From NCBI RefSeq assembly GCF_001758225.1, contig NZ_MAST01000017.1:1-64000 (forward strand): a stretch of 64,000 nucleotides of DNA. Reading direction: 5' to 3'. This stretch comes from Humibacillus sp. DSM 29435. Its GTDB lineage: Bacteria > Actinomycetota > Actinomycetes > Actinomycetales > Dermatophilaceae. Of this stretch, positions 14,971-23,290 are shown piece after piece; the stretch's first letter is position 1, and each line of letters starts with the position of its first letter. The notes under the pieces are model-generated. The model ran no database searches and was not told the DNA's origin. It worked only from the letters and a program-made list of their open reading frames with translations. The position numbers and the translations under genes were made by a program.

Positions 14971-16227
14971 TCAACCGCCTTCTTGGACCTTCCGACCCAG
15001 TTGGTTGGACTGGTCTGGCGGAGCAGGCTGGGTTGCGGTGAGCAAATCCACCACGCTGATGTCCTTATTTGCGACTCCGAACATCCTTGCACGGGTCAGC
15101 ACCCTGCTCGCCCACGCGCGATGCGGGCCAGCCTCGTTCATCTTGTTCCGGTACGCCGACGCTGTCGCTCCGCCACCAGCCGTGTGCTGGGTGACGACGT
15201 CGAGCGCGTCGCTGTGCTCCTCATGGGACACGACGGACAGCGCGTGGACAGCCGGGATGTGGCTCGGGTGCACAACCGTCTTGCCGGTCAGCCCGTTCGC
15301 GCGGTCGAGGACGACCTCACGGATGAGTCCGTCGAGGTCCCGGCTGATCAACTCGTGCCTCAGGCGTGGTGCGTGGTTCTCCTCGAACAGGGTTTGACGC
15401 AGCTGCGGCTTGAAGAGGCGGTCCCGGTCGGGGAAGTACTCCCAGACGGGGCCGGTGATGGTGAAACCGGTCCCGTCGGCGCGACCGAGGACGTTGACAA
15501 TATCGTAGATGACCTCGGCGACCGGGCCGACATCGTAGATCGTCAGCTCCCGGGAGCGGCGGATGCCGAGCGCGGCGCACAGGTCCGTTGCGCCGATCCG
15601 CACCGCGGGAATGATCTCGCGGTGGTGAGACAGCAGTGCTGCGACGCCCGCAAGGATCTCCGCGCGCGACTCCTGGTAGACGACTTCCGGGGACTCGATG
15701 ACCGGCATGGCCAGCAGCATCTGGTCGTGGCGGCGGGACGCCTCGTGAACAGCCTCGAGGTAACGGGCGCCACTGACATCGGTGAATTTCGGCAGGACGA
15801 ACCCGGCCAGGACGCCACGATGCTCCCCGAGCCCGTCCATGATCTCGCCGATCTGCTCCGGCTGCCGCACCCGGATGAAGGTCAGCGGCAGGCCGGTGCT
15901 CCCCCTCACACTGCCAACGCCGTCCGCTCGCGGCTCGCGCTCCAGGCTCGCGCCCAGCAGTCGGAGCTGCTCGATGGCATTGGCCTGTGCTCGTGGGACG
16001 TCGGCGTCGGCGATGGCGTCCTCAAGGCAGACGACCGAGCTGACAGCGCCGGCGGCACGCTGGCGGCGCAGGTCTGACGCGAGCCGCGGCCGCGTGGCTG
16101 GCATGTACAGCGTCGCGCCCAGGGCCATCCCCAGGTCCTCGACGCGTGTCTGCTCGTCGAAGCTTTGCGGGGGGTGGGCGAACAGCCGGCGCCGCTCCGT
16201 TTTAGGAAGGTGTTGGAAATGCAGCAT
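14971..16227 (-). CDS. CitE/HpcH-like C-C bond lyase of the Ter biosynthetic module
   Basis: The 418-aa protein starts at an ATG after GAAGGGAGC. It is a TIM-barrel enzyme of the HpcH/HpaI aldolase/citrate-lyase group: GATLYMPATRP, SSVVCLEDAIADADVPRAQA with acidic residues for the metal, GFVLPKFTDVSG, ALGIRRSRELTIYDVGPVAE and TGKTVVHPSHIPAVHAL. The Ter-associated subfamily is predicted to make or break a C-C bond in a nucleoside-like metabolite pathway with ATP-grasp, two phosphoribosyltransferases and a HAD phosphatase. Those partners lie at 44-50 kb, where a second lyase copy is broken. This distant copy is probably the working one. Confidence 0.85.
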   Translation of the reverse strand: MLHFQHLPKTERRRLFAHPPQSFDEQTRVEDLGMALGATLYMPATRPRLASDLRRQRAAGAVSSVVCLEDAIADADVPRAQANAIEQLRLLGASLEREPRADGVGSVRGSTGLPLTFIRVRQPEQIGEIMDGLGEHRGVLAGFVLPKFTDVSGARYLEAVHEASRRHDQMLLAMPVIESPEVVYQESRAEILAGVAALLSHHREIIPAVRIGATDLCAALGIRRSRELTIYDVGPVAEVIYDIVNVLGRADGTGFTITGPVWEYFPDRDRLFKPQLRQTLFEENHAPRLRHELISRDLDGLIREVVLDRANGLTGKTVVHPSHIPAVHALSVVSHEEHSDALDVVTQHTAGGGATASAYRNKMNEAGPHRAWASRVLTRARMFGVANKDISVVDLLTATQPAPPDQSNQLGRKVQEGG

Positions 16228-16537
16228 GGACGCTCCCTTCGACGGTGGCCGACTTAGTCCGCTCCAGATGCCGCATGCGGCGCGCGGGTCCAGCCTGTGA
16301 ACCCGCGAACGGTATCAACCATGTCGGCGCATGGGGGCCCTGGCCCGCCGCAACCGTCACGAACGCAAGTTTCGCTGGTCAAGTCCGGGTCGACGAGCTT
16401 CACGCGGGCGCCCGGGGTTTGGGCGTCGAAATCCGGACGACGAAACGAGGCCAGTAAAGATGTGGTCTAGTCCTACCTGAAGTGTGGCGGGCTGGCCCCG
16501 CCGGGATGGGTCGTGAGGGTAGCGGCCGTGGCAGGAC
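16228..16537. other. No gene recognised
   Basis: Contains the ribosome-binding site of the lyase gene and its upstream region. No supported gene. A promoter reading left is expected near 16250-16330, but I see no clear -10/-35 pair. Confidence 0.35.
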
Positions 16538-16579
16538 TGTGGCTGTGGCTGTGGCTGTGGCTGTGGCTGTGGCTGTGGC
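16538..16579. repeat. Hexanucleotide tandem repeat (TGTGGC x7)
   Basis: Seven perfect tandem copies of TGTGGC occupy 42 bases in non-coding or decayed sequence. Such arrays change length by replication slippage. No intact gene reads through it, so phase variation of a product is not supported. The open frames it creates (Val-Ala or His-Ser repeats) look accidental. Confidence 0.9.
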
Positions 16580-17199
16580 TAGACGCTCGACGGTGGTTTG
16601 TCTTCCAGGACAACCAACGTCGATTCGCCGCAGTCCAGGGACCCTGGGGGTGAGGTGCGCGATCGCACCGGGGAAGGCCGGCAACGGCATCTCCCGAAAC
16701 AGGTCTGGGGCCGAGTACCGGTCCCTGCAGAATCGCTCCTGACGGCGAGCGGCCAAGGGTCGCGCGCCCTGACATCCTCAACGTGGGAGTCGGTGCGCAG
16801 GGAGCACACGCGAGCTGGCGGAACAGGCTGTCCTCGTCCACGTTCTTGTCCGGCGCACCGTGCAACGCGCGATGTCCGGCGTGGCGGTCAGGCGACTGTG
16901 GGTCGGGGATACCACGGCGATCCGCAACCCGGATTCATGGTTGCTCGACAACGGCGCCCGCAGCCGATCGACGAGGGCCAGGGCGGTCACACTCGCCCAA
17001 GTCGACAACACGTCTTCGGCTGCGTGTACCTGCACGCGAACTTTCACGGGGGCCTCGCGCAGCCTAGCCATGGATGTCGTGCCGGCCGGGCGAGGCTGCT
17101 GGGGTCCGCCGCTGCCGCGTGCCTTGTCGACTCGCGCAGCCTGACACGTGCCAGCTGAACAGGCTTATTGCCCCCCCTCCTCTGGTCTCGGGTTGGCCC
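16580..17199. other. No intact gene; decayed sequence
   Basis: Several frames remain open by high GC alone. One plus-strand piece (RRLWVGDTTAIRNPDSWLLD near 16880-16950) looks protein-like, but no start, ribosome-binding site or family supports it. Confidence 0.35.
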
Positions 17200-17880
17200 A
17201 CTATCTGCGCGCCGATTGCGAGCTGGCGAGGGCCTCCTCGAGGGCAGCTCGCGCGCCGGCGACGGCGCGTCCGGCGGGACACATCCGTGAGCGCCACCGC
17301 GATGAGGGACTACTCATCGACCAGCCTGACGCAAGCTTCACGGCAAAGCGACGACCGAGTTCGAGTACGGCGACGCCTTGGCTTAGGACCGCCGTAACCT
17401 CATCCAGGCCCTGAAGACGCTGGCGGATCACGTGAGCCGTGGCGGCACGCAGTGCTGCCAAAGCAGGGCTAGCCGTGACGCTCGGGGATGGCTGCCGGCG
17501 TAGTCGAGCAACGTCTCTACGGTGCGCACAACGACGCGTGCGCCTCGATGCTGGCCAGCCTCGTGGAGATCTCGGCATGGTGAAGGGCCGCGTCGGCTTC
17601 GGCGCGCAGAAAAGAGCCTGTGCGGCCTCTCTGGTGAGCTGCTGGGCGTCTCCAGCGCCCCCCTGGCCCGCCCAACCGCCGTGGTGCTCCGCTGGGGCAT
17701 CGATCCCCCGGCGGCCTCGTCGGCGCGTCGACCTAGGCCCGCGCGCGCAAAATGGGGTGTTGGGCGGCGTCGCCCGGCAGGCTCCCTAGGCCACCCGTCG
17801 CATGGTCGAGAAACGACGTGACGAACTCCTGGGCCCTTGCTGAGAACTCGAGCACGCCCGGTAAGGCGCACCCTGATCCG
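17200..17880 (-). pseudogene. Decayed helical protein gene, family unknown
   Basis: Minus-strand segments in different frames look like alpha-helical protein: EADAALHHAEISTRLASIEA (about 17605-17545), then ALAALRAATAHVIRQRLQGL and DEVTAVLSQGVAVLELGRRF (about 17460-17350), then ARAALEEALASSQSA at the end. At least two frameshifts separate them. It resembles the helical partners found in TelA/Ter clusters in general character only; I cannot assign a family. Confidence 0.4.
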
Positions 17881-18061
17881 TAATAGTCCATCAATGGCTC
17901 TCGGATTTCATGACCCTGTCTGGGTCGAAAACCGTGAGCCGGCTAATGGATAGTCGCGTTCCCGGGACTATCGTGGGGTCGGTGGCTCGGCAGGCCACTA
18001 ACGGCAGCCGTGACGACGAACGCCACCGAGTTCTCGGCTCGATAGCACCCAAGGAGGAGCA

Positions 18062-18640
18062 GTGTCCATTTCCCTGTCAAAGGGTGGCAACATCAGCTTG
18101 AGCAAGGCGTCCCCCGGTCTGATCCGGCTCCAGGTAGGGCTCGGTTGGGACGCACGGACGACCACGGGGTTCGACTTCGACCTCGACGCCTCTGTTGTCG
18201 TTTGCGATGCGAACGGGCGCTGCATTAACGACCGATGGTTTGTGTTCTACGGGCAGCTCGTCTCGCCGAACAACGCTGTAGTCCACCAGGGCGACAACCT
18301 CGACGGTTCGGGCGACGGAGACGACGAGGTCGTCAAGGTGGAACTAACCGCGCTTCCCCCCGAAGCCCAGCGACTCGTGTTCGTCGTCTCGATTCACGAC
18401 GCCGAGGTCCGTGGCCAGAATTTCGGCCAGGTGCAGAACTCCTCCATCCGCATGGTCGACGAAACTACGGGCGGGGAGCTCGTACGATACGACCTCACTG
18501 AGGACTACTCCACCGAGACCGCGATGATCTTCGGCGAGTTGTACCGCCACGGCACCGAGTGGAAGTTCCGGGCGATCGGGCAGGGCTACGCCGGGGGCCT
18601 TGCCTCCGTCATCAAGGACTTCGGCCTCATCGCGGGCTGA
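18062..18640 (+). CDS. terD: TerD-family calcium-binding stress protein
   Basis: The GTG at 18062 follows a strong AAGGAGGAG site. The 192-aa product is a canonical TerD: LSKGGNISLSKASPGLIRLQ, VGLGWDARTTTGFDFDLDAS, the calcium loop GDNLDGSGDGDDE, FVVSIHDAEVRGQNFGQV and GELYRHGTEWKFRAIGQGYA. All acidic ligands typical of the family are present. It stands alone on the plus strand and converges on the TerD gene at the end of the large operon. It is cytoplasmic, with a likely role in calcium- or metal-linked stress signalling. Confidence 0.93.
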   Translation: MSISLSKGGNISLSKASPGLIRLQVGLGWDARTTTGFDFDLDASVVVCDANGRCINDRWFVFYGQLVSPNNAVVHQGDNLDGSGDGDDEVVKVELTALPPEAQRLVFVVSIHDAEVRGQNFGQVQNSSIRMVDETTGGELVRYDLTEDYSTETAMIFGELYRHGTEWKFRAIGQGYAGGLASVIKDFGLIAG

Positions 18641-18698
18641 CTAGCGGCGCCTTCCCGCCGCATTTTTGGTGCGGGTGCGACGTACCCCACCCAACATG

Positions 18699-19256
18699 TC
18701 AGGAGATGTCGACGCCGTAATCTCGGCCGAATGCCGCAAGGCCCCCGGCATATCCCTGATCCACGGCGCGCAACTTCCACTGCCCCTGGTAGCGATAGAT
18801 TTCGACAAGGATGAGGCAGGACTCGGTAGTGTACGTCCCCGAGTTCGCGTAGTCGACCAGCGTGGCGCCGTCTGCCAGATCGACGAATCGGACTGATAAC
18901 CCGCCGCACTGCGCGAGGTTGCCACCCTCGGCGACGTTCGCCAGGGCGATGTAGACGCACTCGATGGCCGGCGCGACGAGGTCAAGGTTGATGAGCAGCT
19001 GGGCTCGGTCGACGGACGGTGACACGGCGCCCGGGGGCACCGAACGCAGGAATGCCTCCTTCGTCGGACTCGTCGGATGGTCCCAAAAGAGGAAGTGGTC
19101 GTCTCCGAGCACTCGCTTGTCCGGGCCGCACACGAGCGCCACGAGGTCGAGATCGGCCGCGGTGTTGGGCCACGTAACCCCGACCAAGGCCGACCCGACA
19201 GGCGGCCCGGCGGCGCTCGTCAGGACCGTGTTGGCCCCCTTGGCGAGGGTTGTCAT
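18699..19256 (-). CDS. TerD-family protein ending the GTPase/tubulin operon
   Basis: The 185-aa protein has LAKGANTVLTSAAGPPVGSA, then WPNTAADLDLVALV, DDHFLFWDHPTSP and the C-terminal VEIYRYQGQWKLRAVDQGYA. The first acidic strand is kept (DLDLVA), but the usual GDGDDE loop is replaced by VPPGAVSPSVDRAQL, so calcium binding may be partial. Its ATG overlaps the GTPase stop (ATGA), which makes it the last gene of the 18.7-36.1 kb operon. It is probably the TerD component of that system rather than a free paralogue. Confidence 0.88.
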   Translation of the reverse strand: MTTLAKGANTVLTSAAGPPVGSALVGVTWPNTAADLDLVALVCGPDKRVLGDDHFLFWDHPTSPTKEAFLRSVPPGAVSPSVDRAQLLINLDLVAPAIECVYIALANVAEGGNLAQCGGLSVRFVDLADGATLVDYANSGTYTTESCLILVEIYRYQGQWKLRAVDQGYAGGLAAFGRDYGVDIS

Positions 19257-20212
19257 GCCTGGACCGCCTTCATCGTCAGCAGGGTCTTCAACGGGTCGAG
19301 AACACGATAGGGGCTGATGCCGGAGGTGCTAAAACCGTCGTTCCCCGGGGGGCGCCCCAGCGCGGACACGGCGTACAGGTAGTACGGTAGGCCGCTCTCG
19401 GTGGCCGCGGCCTCGATGAGCGGAGCTCCGAGAACGGGCAGCAGGCTGCGTAGCTCTTGGCTGAGCAGCAGCCGATCCTGCGGGTCATCCCATTGGGTGA
19501 CGTAGCTTGGGTCTCTCTGCATCGCGGCCCCCGGTCGCCCCATGATCGACACCCAGCGGTCGTTGTCGACGTTCTTGAGCCCCTGCAGGACGTCGAACTT
19601 GCTAATCGTCAGGGCCAGGACCTGTACCCGACCCGGGATCGCGTGCGCGGCCCGCGCCTGGAGGACACGCCGCAGAACCTGTAGATCATTACCGGCCTCC
19701 GCCGGGAGTGGGATGCCGGTGTCACGGACGATGGCACGCACGTCGGAGACCTTAAGTGGGTCGATAAGCGAGCAGATCATGTCGACCCCACCCAAGTAGG
19801 CGAAGGCATTCTGGTCGGGTGTTAGCCGCTCGAAGCTCTCACCGGCTGCATCCGCCAAGGAGAGGCAGAACCGCCGGCCCCCCATGGTGAACGACCACAT
19901 CAACGGCTCAGGAACGTCAGGCGGCGTGGGGGGGATGATGCCTTCTTCACCGTATAGGTAGTTCTCGTACGTCCTCAGGAACCGATCCTCGGTGTCGTTC
20001 AGCGGCGTCAGGAAGGTGTGGTGCCTGTCGGCGAGGAACTGGCCGAAGTGCCTGATCATCACGCCGATAAAGATCGACTTGCCTGCGGAGCGAGCACCCG
20101 TGACGGCCATGGAGCACTGCACGTCCGTGAGCCAGTGAGGAGGGACCTCGAAGCCGCAGCCGCCGCAGGCCCCGGCCGCAGAGACGGTCTTAGTGCATTT
20201 CGGACAGGTCAC
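19253..20212 (-). CDS. Zinc-ribbon P-loop GTPase (double-GTPase-2-like)
   Basis: The 319-aa protein has an N-terminal zinc ribbon (Cys3, Cys6, Cys16, Cys19), then a P-loop GARSAGKS (39-46), a G3-like DAAGE (121-125) and a G4-like SKFD (204-207). The arrangement fits the DO-GTPase2 group found next to GAP1 proteins in actinobacterial conflict operons. It starts with a GTG that overlaps the vWA stop (GTGA) and ends inside the TerD ATG, so translation is coupled on both sides. It is soluble. It likely acts as the nucleotide-dependent switch of the operon; the nucleotide specificity is inferred. Confidence 0.82.
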   Translation of the reverse strand: MTCPKCTKTVSAAGACGGCGFEVPPHWLTDVQCSMAVTGARSAGKSIFIGVMIRHFGQFLADRHHTFLTPLNDTEDRFLRTYENYLYGEEGIIPPTPPDVPEPLMWSFTMGGRRFCLSLADAAGESFERLTPDQNAFAYLGGVDMICSLIDPLKVSDVRAIVRDTGIPLPAEAGNDLQVLRRVLQARAAHAIPGRVQVLALTISKFDVLQGLKNVDNDRWVSIMGRPGAAMQRDPSYVTQWDDPQDRLLLSQELRSLLPVLGAPLIEAAATESGLPYYLYAVSALGRPPGNDGFSTSGISPYRVLDPLKTLLTMKAVQA

Positions 20213-21276
20213 GATTCACCCCGGCCACTGGCCCCCGGATAGAGCGCGTCGGCGACCTCGGCGGCCGCGTCGACGGCGGAGGCGAGGTCGGAGACCGTAA
20301 CGAGCCGGTGATCAGGACCGCTCGCGAGCGGTACCAGTGCGGCGAACTCCTCGTCCCACCACTCCTTGGGACGCTGGGACGCGACGCCCTCGTACGCCGA
20401 CCGGCCGCGGCCCACGATTCGCAGCGAGACGGTGCAGTCGGGGCTGGTCGCCCACTCGACGAGGGCGAGCGCATCCGCAGGCACTCCGTCAACAACGACG
20501 ACGACTTCCCCGCCGGCGCCGACCAGCTCGGCGGCCTGCCTCACCGACGGCAGAGCCCTCGACCAGGGGCTTGGCTGGTCACCGAGCACGGACGGCCAGG
20601 CGACCTCGGCCAGGTCAAGCTGGCTCGTGAGATCACGAGGGCGCCCGGCCTGCGTGAGCAGCACGGCGTGTGGCCCCCCGCCGCGGGCCGCGGAGACGAT
20701 GCCGAAGACGAGCTCCAGAAGAGGGCCAACCTCACCTCGCTGGTTCGCCACGAGCATCGACGCTGACCCGTCGATGACGAGCGCCCAGGGGCCGCGCTTG
20801 GCATTCCCACCGTCGTGGTGGGCGTGGTAGGCGAATCGACCGACGCTGTGCCAGTCGCGGGCGGTGAGCTCTCGGGGAGGGGTGATCCCGGGGTCGAAAG
20901 GGCCGATCGCGTCGGCGAGCATGAGCGTGGCGCCCCGCATCTCGATCCGCACGAGCGAGACGGTATGTCGGCCGCCCACGGACTCCGGGACGCGAACGAC
21001 TGCATCCCCCGGCCCGTCCGCGGGGTGGCTGATGGTCAGCCCGACGCGCGCATCGGGCGCGAAGGGGCCCCCGACGTGCCGCACTCCGACCACGAGATCG
21101 TAAGGCTTGGGGAGGATGAAGATCTCGTTCAGCTGCCTACCGTCGGGCGCTACGGGGGCGCCGTTCTCATCCTGCAGGGTGATCTCGGCGCCGGGGCCGG
21201 CGTCGAGGTGGATCCGGAGCGGACCGGGCTTGATCCAGGGAATCCGCCCGTTCCGGGTGAGCTGGGTGATGGACAT
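20209..21276 (-). CDS. vWA-domain protein with N-terminal beta domain
   Basis: The 355-aa protein has a C-terminal vWA-like domain with a MIDAS motif DGSAS (Asp169, Ser171, Ser173 in WALVIDGSASML) and the later VVVVVDGVPADALALVEWA strand. Residues 1-135 form a beta-rich region (KPYDLVVGVRHVG, RHTVSLVRIEMRG) that might be TerD-like or Ig-like; I cannot decide. There is no signal peptide or span, so it is cytoplasmic. It overlaps the GTPase gene. vWA proteins bind partners through a divalent metal and may connect the GTPase to TerD. Confidence 0.78.
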   Translation of the reverse strand: MSITQLTRNGRIPWIKPGPLRIHLDAGPGAEITLQDENGAPVAPDGRQLNEIFILPKPYDLVVGVRHVGGPFAPDARVGLTISHPADGPGDAVVRVPESVGGRHTVSLVRIEMRGATLMLADAIGPFDPGITPPRELTARDWHSVGRFAYHAHHDGGNAKRGPWALVIDGSASMLVANQRGEVGPLLELVFGIVSAARGGGPHAVLLTQAGRPRDLTSQLDLAEVAWPSVLGDQPSPWSRALPSVRQAAELVGAGGEVVVVVDGVPADALALVEWATSPDCTVSLRIVGRGRSAYEGVASQRPKEWWDEEFAALVPLASGPDHRLVTVSDLASAVDAAAEVADALYPGASGRGES

Positions 21277-21372
21277 GTCAGTCGTTCCTCACAGCGGACG
21301 AATCGGAGGGAGAGGGAAGGTTTGGAGTAGGGGGGCTTGCGGCTCGTGGTCTCGCCACGGGGGTCATCATGC
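21277..21372. other. 96-bp gap inside the operon
   Basis: This is one of only two gaps over 20 bases within the ten-gene operon. It holds the ribosome-binding region of the vWA gene. No convincing terminator is visible, so read-through is likely, but an internal promoter is possible. Confidence 0.35.
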
Positions 21373-23289
21373 TCACGCCCAGTTATCGGCGACGACGCGA
21401 GCGAGCGGTCGTCCATCCGCACAGGGAAGGGACCACAGGCCAGCGGCTTGCGGCTCTGCCGCCCATCGCTCCACCTGGTCCCGACCCGCTCGACGCAGGG
21501 ATGCGTTCGGGGGGTCGCACTGGACGACGAGCTCCAGGAAGGGCAGGGCAAGAAAGGCCGCCTCGTCCGGATCGAGCCCGGCGACGAAGTCGCCGAGGTC
21601 GCGGTGCCAGGCTGGCCGCTGCCCCCAAGGCAGGAGCGCGTCGCCACCGGCCGCCTCCGCCCGCAGTAGGAGGAGCAGGAGGGGGCTGAGGTAGCGGTCC
21701 AGCTGCGGGTCGTGGGCGAGCGCCGCCATGAGCCGGGCGACGTCCTCGTCGGGCAACGCCGTCGGGGCAGCCTGCGAGATGCAGTGCAGCAGGGCCAGTC
21801 GGCCGAGGGGGGGGAGCGTGAGGAGGAGGGGAACCCATCGGCGCGGCTCCCCGATGGCATCAAGGGAACAATGGCGCGCGACCATGGTCGCGGCCGGGAG
21901 CATCGATGCCGGGCCGGGATACGGCAACTCGTCGAGCAGGTCGGCCTGCCCATGCAGGTCAGGCGTGTTCTTGACGAGCATGACCTCGATCTCGGAGGTC
22001 CAGTCCGTCGTCGCGAACCGAGGCCGGGGTTCGACCACCGACGCCTCGTCGGCACTGAACACAGCGGGAGCGAGGTCGACCGTCGTGGCCGCGGCGAGAA
22101 CGTCGAACTCCCGCGGTGTGGCGGCGACATTGGTCGACGATCCCGGGTCGAGTAGTGCCTGTGGAAGTGCGGGCCCAGCCTCTGCCACGAGGGGGGCGAT
22201 CTGCGGGTGAGACCTCAGCTCGACCGGGAGGACGTTCTGGTCGAGCGCGGCCACGAGCATCTCACTACGCCCCATGATGACGGCACCGGGCGTCGCCAGG
22301 AGACCGAGTCGCACCGCGAGAGGTGCGGCATCGGCATATGGGAGCCCGGCAGCGAGGAGGGGGTCGTAGAGCTCGTCCCGCCGGCGCAGCGTCGTGTGCG
22401 CCGAGGCGGGGTCGAGCCAGATGAAGTCCCGCCCGACGGTGGCCCAAGCCGTGACGGGGAAATGAGTGCCGTTCGGCAACGCCCAGGAGCCCGACGTCAG
22501 TGCAGCCTCGGCGTCAACCTGCCACCGCGGGTCGAGTTCACAGACCCGGTCGCGCTGCGGCGGAAGCGGATCAGCACCGGGTACGGCGGCTAGCAGTGCA
22601 CCGAGCTCGAGCGCCTTGCCCAGTGACGCGGGCTCCTCACCCGTCGAAAAGCCGATCCTGGTGCCAACGCTGCTCGGGAGCAGCCAGGAGATCAGGGCGA
22701 TCCACCCCCAGGCATCCTCGGAACTCACACCGCGCAGCACGACCGGAGTCCTCGCCATCAAGGCCTGGATCGCCGTATCCACGAGCCACGACACGGCCGG
22801 CACCGCAACACCGCGCGAGCAATGGAGCCAGCGAAGGACTGCGGCGATGCCGTGGGCGGCCGGGTCCGTGGGGAGGGTGAAGTCCCCGCTGGGAGTCGCG
22901 TCGCGCACCTGGTCGGCGCCAAAGGGCGAGAGCCACTGGGGCGATAGGGCGAAGTCGGAAGGGCGGGTGTCGGCCGGGACCTGGCTGGCTACCGCATGGG
23001 TGAAGACGTTCCCGGGGCGTTGGGTGTGGTCCAGCCCGGCTTCGATCGATCGCCACCACAGGCCCACGGCCTCGTCGCGGCCGACGGCGTACCGCAGCCG
23101 AACCGGCCTCCTGGCCAGGTCCGCGGCACTGGGAAACTTCGACATCGTTGTGGGGAGGAAGACGCTTACTCCTTCGAGCAGGGACTTCTCGATGGCCGGG
23201 TCGAGGTCACCCACTCGCCGCAGGACACCCCACCCCTGGGCTTGGCGACCGGGAATCCCGTCGGCGGAACCGTAGGTCAGCTCCTGCAT
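21373..23289 (-). CDS. GTPase-associated protein 1 (GAP1)-like
   Basis: The 638-aa protein opens with MQELTYGSADGIPGRQAQGW, the signature of the GAP1 N-terminal type-2 domain, and continues PGNVFTHAVA and a mixed alpha/beta middle region (ALISWLLPSSVGTRIGFSTG). The C-terminal 200 residues are Leu/Pro-rich and helical (LTLPPLGRLALLHCISQAAP). No membrane span or catalytic motif is visible. In the published description of these systems GAP1 accompanies a zinc-ribbon GTPase, as here. It starts one base after the previous stop. The molecular function is unknown; regulator or scaffold for the GTPase is a guess. Confidence 0.8.
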   Translation of the reverse strand: MQELTYGSADGIPGRQAQGWGVLRRVGDLDPAIEKSLLEGVSVFLPTTMSKFPSAADLARRPVRLRYAVGRDEAVGLWWRSIEAGLDHTQRPGNVFTHAVASQVPADTRPSDFALSPQWLSPFGADQVRDATPSGDFTLPTDPAAHGIAAVLRWLHCSRGVAVPAVSWLVDTAIQALMARTPVVLRGVSSEDAWGWIALISWLLPSSVGTRIGFSTGEEPASLGKALELGALLAAVPGADPLPPQRDRVCELDPRWQVDAEAALTSGSWALPNGTHFPVTAWATVGRDFIWLDPASAHTTLRRRDELYDPLLAAGLPYADAAPLAVRLGLLATPGAVIMGRSEMLVAALDQNVLPVELRSHPQIAPLVAEAGPALPQALLDPGSSTNVAATPREFDVLAAATTVDLAPAVFSADEASVVEPRPRFATTDWTSEIEVMLVKNTPDLHGQADLLDELPYPGPASMLPAATMVARHCSLDAIGEPRRWVPLLLTLPPLGRLALLHCISQAAPTALPDEDVARLMAALAHDPQLDRYLSPLLLLLLRAEAAGGDALLPWGQRPAWHRDLGDFVAGLDPDEAAFLALPFLELVVQCDPPNASLRRAGRDQVERWAAEPQAAGLWSLPCADGRPLARVVADNWA

Positions 23290-23290
23290 C

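Noticed and set aside
16473-16865. His-Ser repeat protein on the minus strand
   Set aside because: The repeat is only the translation of the TGTGGC array; no start signal or homologous flanks.
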